Shown: positions 34,467-44,474, counted from the first letter of the stretch. The stretch is DNA of 64,000 nucleotides from Rhynchopus sp. YZ270_cl-10 (GCA_964035575.1 OZ037842.1:806001-870000); one strand, 5' to 3'. Notes: generated by a model not told the origin, from the letters alone. Program-made: numbers and translations.

Positions 34467-35452
34467 CCTCACGCCTGGTACTCCACTTTAAACACACCCC
34501 CTTCTCTCTTCAATATTTTTTACTCTACTTTGTTCCTTTCTGTGGGTGGAAATAGGAGAGGGAGGGAGAGGGGGGGGAGAAGGTGAAATGATAGGGGTTT
34601 TTTGTCGTATGGACTTTTTTTTTTGGGTTGTTATTTTTTTTTTTTTAAAGCCCTCCCCCCTCCCATCCCTCCACTCCCGTTTTCACACAAAAAAAAAAAG
34701 AGAAAAAAAATTGGGTAAGGTGACCTATTTAGTCAGAATTTTTTGGGTATTTATCTCATTGCGTGTTGTCACGTTGCAATTTAAAAAAAAAGAAGAGTTT
34801 AGCAGATGAACTTAAGCCTCTCATGCTTAGTCACCTAAAAAAGGCAAGACATCTTTTTTTGTGTGGTTCGAGGGGGGGGGGAGGGAAAGACAGGTGCCAA
34901 AAAATCAAAAAAAAAAAAAAAAAAAAAGAAAGGACCCGGGGGTTAGAGTATAACAAGCGTCGCGGATTGTGTTGACAAGGCACCAATTACCTCACAACAC
35001 AGAGAGCTTAGGCGGGTATGGGGGTGGAGGCAATGTCAAAAAAATTAAACAGTTTTTTTTGGGGGGGGGGCTTTTTTTAAAAAAAAATTAAAACATTGCT
35101 GGCTCTAAGTACCGAGGAGTGCGGTAGATGGAAGGAGAGGGATTTTTTTTTGTTGGCTTTTATTTTATTTTTGTTTTTGTTTGAAAAAAAAAATCCTCAT
35201 CGTGGAATAGTGTAGTTGCCCTCTTCCTCTCACTTTTTTTCTTCTTCTTCCAATCTCTCCACTTTCTTTTTTTTTCGTTTGGAGCATTGTTTTTTTTTAC
35301 TCCCTCCACTTTCACCGCTCCCCTGGCTGTTTTTTTTATTTACTTATTGGGTAGAACAACACCGGCTCCACCCCTCCCTTCTCATAATCTCCCTTTTTTA
35401 TATGGAATAGGGAAGAAAACACACAGAGGCTGACACCCAACCGAGGCACATC
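34467..35452. other. Spacer between HSP70-like gene and RBX1
   Basis: The sense strand just upstream of the HSP70-like ATG is pyrimidine-rich and contains CACCCACAG about 75 nt before the start, a possible splice acceptor for the leader. A recurrent stem-loop lies at 34805-34835. A TAGTGTAGTTGCC motif lies at about 35203. There are long A/T and G runs. No gene. Confidence 0.5.
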
Positions 35453-36085
35453 CTATCTTCCGTACTTCTGGAAGTCCCATTCACAGTTATCAAGCGGGCA
35501 GACCTGTGGAGCGGTTTTTTTTTCAATTGTTTATTTGAAATAATTCGGCTTGAAATACCGGCCTCGGGAGGAAATAATATTTGTTTCATTATGAAAGATT
35601 TTGTGACAGCCTTCTCCCTATAACGTACAGAGTGCTGCAAGAGGTGCAAGGATTTGGCAGTATAGCAGAATGTAGGGAGTATTTCAATATGTGCATCCGA
35701 TAAATTGATAGAATGTAATGAAGAAAACGGAGGTTTATCAAAAGGAAGTCTAAAAGAAAGAAGTTGAAAGTGCAAACGACAAAGAAAAGGAAAGATAAAG
35801 TTGCCATACCCGTCTTGTCTTGAGCCAACGGGATATGCAGTGGAAGTGGAAGGCGTGGTCGCACACACCCCACGCGACGGTGCATTCTTCGGAGGTGGTT
35901 GACATCTGGTTTGCTTGGCACTCGATGCACAGCTCCATGATGTGGTTCCTGCAGATGGCGCAGGTGTCAACAACGATGTCCCATGCCCAGAGGGCCACTG
36001 CGTTCCACTTCTTCACCTCGAAGCGGTTCTTGGGTGCTGCCTTCTTCTCCACCACGGCGCCAGCGGCTTCGCTTGTGTCGGCCAT
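35453..36085 (-). CDS. RBX1: RBX1/ROC1 RING-H2 subunit of cullin ligases, two exons
   Basis: Exon 1 is 36085-35810 (92 codons, ending KTRR) and exon 2 is 35503-35453 ([16 protein letters not shown] and stop). The intron (35809-35504, 306 nt) starts GTATGG and ends CGCTCCACAG; phase 0. The protein has 108 residues, the normal length. It shows the cullin-binding N-terminal strand ([17 protein letters not shown]), the RING-H2 zinc ligands ([15 protein letters not shown], then [19 protein letters not shown]) and the family C-terminus. RBX1 recruits ubiquitin-charged E2 to SCF and other cullin-RING ligases in nucleus and cytoplasm. I see no copy of the recurrent stem-loop with the conserved loop in this intron. 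Confidence 0.97.
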
Positions 36086-36195
36086 TTGTGTTGTGTTGTG
36101 TCTAGTCGGGGAATGACAATATTGATTTCAAACACCCCACAGTGTGCGGATATGTGAAAGCAGGTGTGGGTGTTCAGTGAGTCAGCATAGAAGAA

Positions 36196-36565
36196 GAGCC
36201 TGAGCCACCCACCCCCATCAGGAATGTGACCATGTGACAGACAGCATGTCATCAACCGCTGTGTCCAGTGTTCATCAAGGTGTGCTCAGCAGAGTGTGCA
36301 GGCAGGCATGCAGAGAATAAGCCCTCTTGAGGTTGCAATGCGCACATTGCAGGCTCCATGACTGTGATCCAAAGAGACAGCACGCACACCTGCCTGCGCA
36401 CCTTCACGAAGAAGGGCACTGCCACACGGCAGCTCTCCTCTGGAGATGGCAGGGGCGCACAGCTCTGTGAACACTGAGGGACTTTACCCAAAAGACTGCG
36501 TAGGGTGCATGTCTTCTGCGGAGCCTTCTGCAGCCGTCGCCACAACTCTATTTCATCATTGCACG
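36196..36565. repeat. 370-bp duplicated element, copy 1
   Basis: Matches 49349-49718 with no difference that I could find, in the same orientation. In the gene sense its right border is CGTGCAATGATGAAATAG. It ends 111 bp upstream of the RBX1 start codon. A minus-strand frame of about 100 residues crosses it, but I see no domain. No inverted ends are visible. It could be a shared leader/promoter module, an ncRNA or a small retroposon. Confidence 0.9.
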
Positions 36566-37105
36566 TTTGTGGTGTTGTCAGAACCTTGGAAGCAAAACGG
36601 AATAATCTTTGTTTTTCGTATCCACTTTTCATAATTCGAAACGCTTGAGATTCTAAATGACCGTTGACTCTTCTGTTGATAGCTAGGAATGAAATGGTGC
36701 AACGGACACAAATATCACAAAAAAATAAGAAGTTCAGCAAAAGAGCACTTGAAGGACGAATGAGCTTCGCAGCACACACGTCAGAGAGAAAAAATAAAGA
36801 GAGTTCGGTGAGATGAGCCTCAGACTCTTGTGCTTAGTCATTTGGTGTTCCCGAAACCTGGGAAAGAACATGTCCAAGACGTGTTATCGGTAGCGGGTAC
36901 ACCAAAAGCCAAACGACTTAGAAAACAGAGCCTGCGCAGATAGATGGCAACGCAACTGTTCTAAAAAAATGTATGAGGGAAAAATAAAAGAAAAGTTTGC
37001 AATACGAACAGGCGCACACATAAAAAAATAACAAAACAAAAAAATACACACAAACTACAGCACACAACGTACACACAACGACTGCACACCCGTAAAGAGA
37101 CACGA
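36566..37105. other. Spacer downstream of the RNA-repair gene
   Basis: Contains a recurrent stem-loop at 36812-36840 about 270 nt past the stop of the upstream gene. The frame 36566-36779 (minus) is open but unrecognised. Otherwise AT-rich. Confidence 0.45.
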
Positions 37106-40100
37106 CTAATACGTGCGAGCACTGCAGACAAGATGCCTCCAGTCAGCCTCACGCAAGGTCTGTTTTGACACGTCCCCCCTGTAGCTTTTGAGTGCGTCCG
37201 TCAGCTGCTCGACCAGCGCAATGTCGCGCTGCTCCTCTTCTGGATAGGCAACACCGAACATGTCTTCATAAAGCGACGAGAGCGAGATGAAGGGGTACTG
37301 CGAGAGCCCCGCTGGCCTGTCGTGGCCCACGACCACTGTGTTGGCGTCGAGGTGCGACGCCTGCGCTGCTGCGTTGAAGGGAGCTGCTTTGAGGTGGAGC
37401 AGGTCGAGCTGTGTGAAGGCAGAGGTGGCGCCGTACTCAGGCACAATGGCACGCCAGTACTGCTGCAGGGTGTGCGGGACAAGTGTCTCCGGTGAGTGTG
37501 CAAACGAGGGTGTCTGCCACATCCGCAGTGTCGTGGCGTACAGAAGCTCCTCTGGGTTTGCCTTCAGGAACGCAGACAGCGAAGCGGCCTCACTCACAGG
37601 CGCCTCCCGCCCTGCTGTGTACGCAACAGCAGCGAGAAGCCTGTACACCCTTGCAATGTTCTTGCGCCGCTTCTTGGTCCCCACAAGACGGCCCCGCTCC
37701 CAGTCCACAGAGTGCATGTCAATCACCTCCTCAAGGCCGCCCTCTGGCATGCCCGGGTACGTCTTCACCTCCTGCATGAAGCGCTCCTGCAGGCCCGACA
37801 CAAACCGTTTGTAGGTCTGGAAGTTGACGTACATGTCAAGGAAGTAGATGCGGAAGCCAGACTTGAACCTCACGTCCGGACGTGGCACCGATGCCCACGC
37901 GCCGTGGCAGTCCATCACCACTGCGGCAAGGCTGCGCTTCTCAAAGAACTCCGCCGCAAAGCCAAGGATGCCGTCAAGCCACCCAGACCCCATCAGGTCA
38001 AACGGCACCTCCTCAAGCGAGAGCATGTCGATGTCGACGTAGCACCGGAACACTGCCCCACGCACCTCTTCCATGTAGAAGTCTGCGCCCCCCTCGAAGC
38101 TCGCACGCCAGTAGCGCAGGTACTCGTCCACGTAGCCGTCGGGGATGTAGTAGCGTCCGCCCTTCTGGCAGATGTGCGTCGGTGCCGTGTCCAGGAGCTG
38201 TGCGACCTTCGCCTGGCCCTGCGACTTCACCAGCTTCGCTGTCAGGTGCAGAAAGAACGTCTCCAGCGCGTCCTGTGGTGTGTACGTGTCGAGCTGCCGC
38301 CGTCCCCCAAGCGGGTGCGGCTCGAGGAGCCAGCGCGGGGTCGACACAGCGGCAAGGGTGGCTTCAGGCTCGTGTGTCCAGAGGTTCGAGAGCACGTCCA
38401 CATCGCTGCTGCAGGCAGGGAAGGCCACCTCGTCCACGACGTCCATCATCCCCGTCGCCCCGTTCTTGCAGAGGTACTGCACGCCGGTCACCATCGCCCC
38501 TTCGCTGTCCGCACGGCCCGCAAGGCTCTTCTTGAAGTCAGCGAGCACCGCATCAGCCTCCTTTGCGGTAGTGACGCCAAGCGACAGATGTGCCTCAAAG
38601 TCGCGTTCCTCTTCGTTCGGGAAACGCGTCTTGACACTCTTCCGCAGGCGCCGGATGAAGCAGTCGTCCTCGTCGCCTGGGGCCAGGTACATGATGACCC
38701 TCCCGCGCTCCTTGTCCTTCTTTGTGTGGATTCTGCTCAGGTTCAGGCGGAACGGCGCCATGTCGGCCTCCCTGACCGCCTCCTCCAGAAGCAGGCGTGC
38801 CTCGGGCCACGCCTCCTTCTCCACGAAGGGCCACATGATGTTCATGTGCACAGGCCAGTGCTTCGCGCTCTTCAGGTACGTCCCGCTGATGCCGCGCAGA
38901 CGCCGTGCCGCCACAGCCTCAGACACCACCAACGCAAGCGCGCACGTCCTGTGGTACCCACCGGTGTAGGCAGGGAGCGGCGCAGCCCTCGCCCCCTCTA
39001 CCATGTTGCCCTCCCTCCCCCACACGAGGCCGTCGTCTGCCTGCTCTGCACACACCGCCACCTGCAGGAGGAGGCCGTAGTGGTCGCTCTGTGGCAGAAG
39101 CGGCAGCAGCGGGCCTGCAACGCATGCAGGTGGTGCTTTGTCAAACGCATTGGGGGTTGCGAAGAAGGAGGCCGCACCGCTGTGTGCCCCCACACGCCCC
39201 ACAATCGCCGCATTCACCTCGCCCACGAGGCGTGTCATCTGCTCCTCGCAGGACGCACACCCCGACACCGTTGTGTGCAGGTCCACATGCGGCAGCCCGC
39301 CAGTGTCGTCCACGCCATGCGCACGCAGCGACATCTGGTGTGCATGCATCGTGGCGCCCAGAAGCCAGTCCGCCTTCTCTCCTAGTTCAGAGTCGCGCGT
39401 CCGCAGGCGGTCTGCACAACACTCCTGCGGCGTCTGCACATCCACAAGCACCACCAAGCCCGCCTTCCCGCTGCTCCGCAGCACGTTTACTGTCGTCTGC
39501 AGCTCCTCAACCGACATGTGCGCTGCGTCTGCAACAATGCATCTGCTCCCCCCCTTCACAGCAGCGCTCAGGCGCGTCAGGAAGTTGCGTGTCGTCGACT
39601 TCGCATCCATGCTCACAAAGGCCCCGTCCACTGCCGTGCACAGCCTCTGGCTCAGCACAGACTTCCCGCTGCACTGCGGCCCCCGCACAATGACCTGCAC
39701 CTGCTCCACATCTGCACCTGGGGCGACGTCCGTGTGCCCCTTCGTTGCGAACTGCGCGCTGTCGTGGGGCTGCACCCACGACGACACGCTGTCCCCAATC
39801 ACGTCGATGCTCTCCACAGCAACGTCCGCCGCTCGGAACATAACCCTGTCAAGACGACGCGACAGGCCCGACCTGGAGTTGATCGACGCAAGTGGGTTCC
39901 GCTCCGGTGTGAACGTGTCCACAGCACCGCCCCTGCCGTGCTTCACCAGGAACGCGTCCTGGAAGTTGCCCCAGTCAGTTGCATCGTCCTCAGGGCCCTC
40001 CCCAAAGTTGTAGTCGCCAATCAGAAATGCGTTTGGCACCTTCCGCACAAGGTCCATCATCCCGCTGATCTGCTTTGCACGCTTCTCCTGGGCCTGCGCA

Positions 40101-40981
40101 GCCATGTCCGACGTGAGGTGCAGACCCACAACGCTCACCGGCACACCCTCCAACTTCATGTCCAGGAGCACCGCGTGCACATTCGGGTTGAACGAGTAGT
40201 GCTTCGCACACTTCACAGAGGCCGCACTCGTCTTCGACACCATCAGAATCGAGTCCGACCCGCCCTTCACGGCAGTGTGGTCCGTCAGGAAGTAGTTCTG
40301 CCGCACCCCTGCGTGCTGCAGGAGGTGCTCCGTGAAGACGCTGTCGCACTCCTGCAAACACACAACGTCCACCCCTGCCTGCGCAACCACACCAAGAAGG
40401 CGGTCGTACCGCTGTGCCCCACGCAGCACAAACGCGTCTTCAAAGTACTTCCCAAACAGAACGTTCCACGACGCCATTCGCAGCTTTGCACCAGCAGGCT
40501 GGTCGTCCGCAGGCTCCGTGCGCGAAAACTCCTGTGGCTCCCACACACCGGTATCGGGGTTGAACGCCGACAGGTATGTGCTCTTCGTATGGGGGAAGGA
40601 TATGCGCCCCTTCGACGCCCCCGAAGACGCCACCTTAGGCCCTGCAGAAGGTGCAGCCTCAAGCGTCCCGTTGAAGAGCTCCTTCGTCAGGTCAAGTCTC
40701 GTCTCTCTGTCCCAAAACACCACACCGCTCGCACGGTACTGCTGCACTCTGTGCCACGGAATCGAATCAAAGTCGTTCTTCCCGCCTTGGTGCCACTTTC
40801 TCAGGGCAACCCACTTCAGGCCAATGAACCTGTCTGTGTAGCCCACCTCTATCGTGTCCTGGTCAATCGTAGGGTGCCACAGCAGCTTCCCAAACATCAC
40901 ATCCGAGCGGACAAGCTTTTTGTCGTCTGCTGCCTCTTCCTTCGCCTTTGGTGCATCTCTCTTTGGGCTGCGGCGTGACAT
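37106..40981 (-). CDS. Multi-domain RNA-end repair protein (MJ1316-EEP/PNK-2H-primase)
   Basis: 1291 residues, single exon, ATG at 40981. Domains in order: (1) MJ1316/DUF504 domain, about 26-103 (WHPTIDQDTIEVGYTDRF, IPWHRVQQYRASG), a family proposed to recognise RNA cyclic-phosphate ends. (2) EEP nuclease/phosphatase from about 168: SWNVLFG, LQECD, HLTSD, GDYNF, RLDRVMF. (3) P-loop kinase about 428-600: Walker A GPQCSGKS, a VADA strand, and PQECCADRLRTRD as in polynucleotide kinases. (4) SDHYG at about 632, the usual last EEP motif, so the kinase appears to sit inside the EEP domain. (5) 2H phosphoesterase with HMN (712) and HLS (798). (6) Archaeo-eukaryotic primase-like domain about 900-1180: VDID (983/985), KSGFRIYF, VIDMHSVDWERGRLVG. 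I infer processing, re-phosphorylation and perhaps extension of broken RNA (or DNA) ends. No targeting signal is obvious. Confidence 0.85.
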   Translation of the reverse strand: MSRRSPKRDAPKAKEEAADDKKLVRSDVMFGKLLWHPTIDQDTIEVGYTDRFIGLKWVALRKWHQGGKNDFDSIPWHRVQQYRASGVVFWDRETRLDLTKELFNGTLEAAPSAGPKVASSGASKGRISFPHTKSTYLSAFNPDTGVWEPQEFSRTEPADDQPAGAKLRMASWNVLFGKYFEDAFVLRGAQRYDRLLGVVAQAGVDVVCLQECDSVFTEHLLQHAGVRQNYFLTDHTAVKGGSDSILMVSKTSAASVKCAKHYSFNPNVHAVLLDMKLEGVPVSVVGLHLTSDMAAQAQEKRAKQISGMMDLVRKVPNAFLIGDYNFGEGPEDDATDWGNFQDAFLVKHGRGGAVDTFTPERNPLASINSRSGLSRRLDRVMFRAADVAVESIDVIGDSVSSWVQPHDSAQFATKGHTDVAPGADVEQVQVIVRGPQCSGKSVLSQRLCTAVDGAFVSMDAKSTTRNFLTRLSAAVKGGSRCIVADAAHMSVEELQTTVNVLRSSGKAGLVVLVDVQTPQECCADRLRTRDSELGEKADWLLGATMHAHQMSLRAHGVDDTGGLPHVDLHTTVSGCASCEEQMTRLVGEVNAAIVGRVGAHSGAASFFATPNAFDKAPPACVAGPLLPLLPQSDHYGLLLQVAVCAEQADDGLVWGREGNMVEGARAAPLPAYTGGYHRTCALALVVSEAVAARRLRGISGTYLKSAKHWPVHMNIMWPFVEKEAWPEARLLLEEAVREADMAPFRLNLSRIHTKKDKERGRVIMYLAPGDEDDCFIRRLRKSVKTRFPNEEERDFEAHLSLGVTTAKEADAVLADFKKSLAGRADSEGAMVTGVQYLCKNGATGMMDVVDEVAFPACSSDVDVLSNLWTHEPEATLAAVSTPRWLLEPHPLGGRRQLDTYTPQDALETFFLHLTAKLVKSQGQAKVAQLLDTAPTHICQKGGRYYIPDGYVDEYLRYWRASFEGGADFYMEEVRGAVFRCYVDIDMLSLEEVPFDLMGSGWLDGILGFAAEFFEKRSLAAVVMDCHGAWASVPRPDVRFKSGFRIYFLDMYVNFQTYKRFVSGLQERFMQEVKTYPGMPEGGLEEVIDMHSVDWERGRLVGTKKRRKNIARVYRLLAAVAYTAGREAPVSEAASLSAFLKANPEELLYATTLRMWQTPSFAHSPETLVPHTLQQYWRAIVPEYGATSAFTQLDLLHLKAAPFNAAAQASHLDANTVVVGHDRPAGLSQYPFISLSSLYEDMFGVAYPEEEQRDIALVEQLTDALKSYRGDVSKQTLREADWRHLVCSARTY

Positions 40982-41088
40982 TGGCACAAAGGGTGAAAAG
41001 GGTGAACGGAAAGAGGAGAGAGGTTTGCGCCTGATGGAGGTAGGGTAAGGGTTAGGGGTGAAGGTGAAGGGTATGAGGACGTGGCCAA

Positions 41089-43449
41089 GGGTAGGTGGGG
41101 GTGTCTGTGGTTTGTTTGACTACTTTAGCGATTCAGTGTTAACACACAAACGATGCTTCGTAGGATGGGATATAAAAAGGGCATCACAAAGAATCATTGT
41201 TTCAGCCATTGGTGTGGCACAGCAAAACAATGCATCAAAGGGAAATCAGCAAGATGCACTGTCCTCACGGATGTGGACATCTGCAAAAAGAAGAATGATA
41301 ATGCAAACGCCTCTGGGACGCAGGCAGTCAACAAAGAAAAGCAAATAAACAAAGAAATCCTGAGAGATGAATGTGGTTTGAGTGACACACATCTTTCATA
41401 GAAAGGCTGGAGCAGATAATGTAGCCTAAGTTTGCTTTCCCCGAACGCATCACATCCGCAAAAAAAAGAACAGATAAGCAAGTGTGATCATCAGGGTTTG
41501 CAAACACAATGCCTGTAGACAGCCCGTCTCAGGTTGGCCACTGGCCGCCATTTTTTGGGTGTCGCAGCATCGACAGGCAGGCTTCACATCTAAAAAGGGG
41601 TGGCAGGGAAGGGCGGGGCAGGGAAGGGACACAGGCTAAGCTCAGATAAGCGGGGGTGTCGGTGGGCTTGCACCATCGACACAGATCGTCCTGCACACCC
41701 CACATGTCACCTGCTCAACACAGTGCTTCCCCTCACCGCAGTCAACACCGTCACACATGAACCTGGCGCAGGGAAGAGGGGGGAAGTTCCCACACTCACA
41801 CAGGGCAGGGTTCCAGCATCCTGTCTCACACGTCTGGGCAGGTGTCGCAGCTGTGCACTCACGTGGTGTGCACACACCAGGTGCGTCGCATGTGGGCTCC
41901 GAGCAGGCACACTCAAGTCCCTCCAAGCACGCATGTCTCTCACACTCAACGGTGAAGCCACCACACGACGCCCCCTCGTCCTGCTTCTTCGTGCACACCT
42001 TCTCCTCCAGAAGGCACGTCGCAAGCCCTGTCACCGGGTCTGTTCCCTTCGTGCTCCTGCACCACCACCCAAGTCCGCAGTCCAGGTCGCTCTCACACGG
42101 CCCCATCGTTGGCACAGGGGCGGGGACGGGTGCTGGAGGCGCCTCGACACATTGGAAGTGGCACCCGTTGCACTGCACAGGCATGCAGGTGAAGCCACTT
42201 GTGCAGGCAAGAGGGCTGTCGCAGGGGTTCTCAGTGCATGTGGTGCCTTGGTCAAGCTCACACGAGCACGTGTCTGGGTTGTAGCACTCAGTGAAGTGGC
42301 ATCTCCTGTCCTTGTGGATTGTGTACGGTGTGCATGCAGGGGTCGGTGCAGGGGTTTCAACACACGTGCCAAACGGGAGGCAGTACGAGTTGGAGAAGTA
42401 GTGCACACACTGCAGCGAGGCACCACAGCAGTTCGGTCTGTGTGTGCACACATCGAAGAAGTGAAGCACGGGGCCAAGAGTTGTGCAGGTGCTTGTCTCC
42501 ACCACACACGCCTCACTCGCCGAACAGTCCGTCTTGTCGAGACAGAAGCCAGACCCCTGAACCAACATCACACATCCGAGAGCAGCAAACACACGCAGCA
42601 TTGTGAAGGTGGGTGAGTCTTGTATTTTCAGCAAATTCTGTTGGGTGTTGTGTTGCGGTGTGTGTGTGCAGAGTGGAAGAGGAAGGGAAAAGAGGGACAG
42701 AGGTGACCTTATTTCTTCGTTCTTAATCTTACTATTCTACTTAGCTGCATGGAACAGGGTTTCTTTAGGGGAAAGACATGGCGAAATATACCACACAGAA
42801 ACAGAATACATTCTGCATAGGACCCAAATGAGACGTTTGGGTGCAAATAAAACTAAAACACAAGGGAAGACATACTTAAGGTCGCTGAGCACGCCCGTGT
42901 TAGGGGAGCGGCGCCCATAAGTGATGGTAATATGACATTCGTTTTTCTGATTATAACAGGGCTGCGCTGTTGCCTCGCAGCAGTGGTTTTGAGCCTGTTA
43001 GCTGTTTGGGCAATACACCACTTCGTTGCCGACTGACAGTCATCACAAAAGATGCACACACAACACTATGCACTCTGCAAACGGCAGGTGGCAATATATA
43101 GACAACACATACGAGTTGCAAGCAATAGAAAGGCTCAATAAGATGCACCTAGGACTCTTGTGCTTAGTCACATAACAAGAAACGAAAGTACCGACCAAAA
43201 AAAAAGGCCAAAAATCGTGAACATTGTGTGTTAGGGGAATCCACATGAAACAGTCCAGTCTGAGTGTCACTAACGTACAGACCTCTTGGATGCAGACACG
43301 TGAATTAATGACCTTGCAGGGTGAACAGGTCTCTAAGATGCACATCTTTTTCACACAAAAATGAGAGGAAAACAAAGAAACTTAAAAGCTTCGTGTGCTT
43401 CGCGTGCACATCTCGCACTAACATTTGTTTGCAAACACTGCCCGTGTGC
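41089..43449. repeat. Segmental duplication, copy 2 (about 2.4 kb)
   Basis: Direct-orientation copy of 1528-3905, carrying the second cysteine-rich gene. Its left end lies only about 100 bp upstream of the RNA-repair gene start. The spacer upstream of the Cys-rich gene differs by several small indels (for example around 43117 and 43197). It also carries the stem-loops at 41366-41393 and 43142-43170. Confidence 0.95.
41642..42601 (-). CDS. Secreted cysteine-rich protein, copy 2
   Basis: 319 residues, identical in sequence to the protein at 2081-3040. The coding regions differ at six positions that I can find, and all are silent. ATG at 42601 begins the same signal peptide. Both copies therefore look functional, or the duplication is recent with gene conversion or selection acting. 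The function is unknown; the many paired cysteines suit an extracellular disulfide-rich protein. Confidence 0.8.
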   Translation of the reverse strand: MLRVFAALGCVMLVQGSGFCLDKTDCSASEACVVETSTCTTLGPVLHFFDVCTHRPNCCGASLQCVHYFSNSYCLPFGTCVETPAPTPACTPYTIHKDRRCHFTECYNPDTCSCELDQGTTCTENPCDSPLACTSGFTCMPVQCNGCHFQCVEAPPAPVPAPVPTMGPCESDLDCGLGWWCRSTKGTDPVTGLATCLLEEKVCTKKQDEGASCGGFTVECERHACLEGLECACSEPTCDAPGVCTPRECTAATPAQTCETGCWNPALCECGNFPPLPCARFMCDGVDCGEGKHCVEQVTCGVCRTICVDGASPPTPPLI

Positions 43450-43898
43450 AGCTGAGACAACGAACCTGGTGAAGAGGGCACCTTGTGGCGCATGCTGTGG
43501 CCAGCGAAGCGTAACCATAAACAAAGGTGCTGCACGTACGCAAACAAATGATGTGGTTAACAAAGGTGGGAAGTGCAAACGCCTCTGTCGGCGCAGACAA
43601 ATAAAAAAGGGGGACCCCTTGAAAACAATGCAACAATGAAAATCGTTTTGATGGGCACGTCGAACGTCGAACGTCGAAACTCGAAGACGTATCGCACCTC
43701 AGAGCTTCGCATGACCTTTGGTACAAACACACTGCAAAATGTAGCAACAGTAAGTATGCCATGTGATCAAACACAACGCAAGTAACAAGCAGGATGGTGA
43801 TACACCCGCAGCAAGCCCCTTCGTGGCGACACTGAGCTCACGCCTCACGCCTCACGCCTCACACCTACCACAACAGTCTATCGCATCTGTCATCAGCC
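43450..43898. other. Spacer downstream of the MMADHC-like gene
   Basis: Contains a copy of a second shared motif at 43573-43599 (GTGCAAACGCCTCTG, GGCGCAGACA) and a small GAACGTC direct repeat near 43660. No gene. Confidence 0.5.
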
Positions 43899-44474
43899 TC
43901 ACTTCGTCTCCTCACTCGAACCTTCCGAGTCAAGCTGCTCTGTCTCTGCGTGCTTGATGCCCTCCATCAGAACCTCCACCGGACACAACGCAAACAGCGT
44001 TGCAGGGTAGCACGAGAGGCCCCATTGCGGGTGGGAGATCATGCTACACCCCCCAGCACTTGTGCCGACATGCTCGCGGCAGTAGGGCAGAAAGGACTCC
44101 ATGGCCGAGGTCTCGCAGTACGGAGAGGCACCCCGCACCGAGACGTACCCTGTGCATGGGTCCACGTAGTCGCACCAGTACGCCTCGTCCTGCGCCTGCA
44201 CGTATCGCTGCACGCCAGACGCAAACTGCACAAACGTTTCCAGCAGCCTGTCCTTCTCAACAGCAGCCTCAGGGGTAAAGTCAATCACAGCACACCCGCA
44301 CTTCTGAAACGTCGGCACCACAAAAACACGCTTCACATCTGCACTCGACACCTGCGGCAGCGACGGCGCAATCTCCGGTATTATCGCAGCACTGATTTTA
44401 TGAACAGAGAACTGCAAACACCCATTCTGTGTGTGCAGCAGCGTAGGAGGGACAATTGTGTTGCGCTTCTTCAT
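43899..44474 (-). CDS. MMADHC (CblD)-like cobalamin trafficking protein
   Basis: 191 residues from the ATG at 44474 (MKKRNTIVPP); the upstream open stretch is Pro-rich leader. The core matches the C-terminal domain of MMADHC: a strand-rich start (RVFVVPTFQK), a helix (EKDRLLETFVQFASGVQ), then WCDYVDPCTGYVSVRG, corresponding to the animal WADFIDPSSGL segment, and the closing HPQWGL segment. In animals the protein binds MMACHC and directs cobalamin to methionine synthase or to mitochondrial methylmalonyl-CoA mutase. It is shorter than the roughly 296-residue human protein and lacks a clear mitochondrial presequence, so a cytosolic role is more likely. Confidence 0.83.
   Translation of the reverse strand: MKKRNTIVPPTLLHTQNGCLQFSVHKISAAIIPEIAPSLPQVSSADVKRVFVVPTFQKCGCAVIDFTPEAAVEKDRLLETFVQFASGVQRYVQAQDEAYWCDYVDPCTGYVSVRGASPYCETSAMESFLPYCREHVGTSAGGCSMISHPQWGLSCYPATLFALCPVEVLMEGIKHAETEQLDSEGSSEETK

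Noticed and set aside
36252-36779. 175-residue minus-strand frame over the 370-bp element
   Set aside because: Only about 100 residues are shared with the second copy, the upstream parts differ completely, and no domain is visible. It is kept as a possible non-coding module.
37496-39385. Long plus-strand open frames (629 residues here; also 39518-40978, 31345-32385, 2162-3055)
   Set aside because: They lie antisense to convincing domain-bearing genes, are rich in His, Arg, Leu and Pro, and show no domains. They arise from GC-rich codon bias on the opposite strand.
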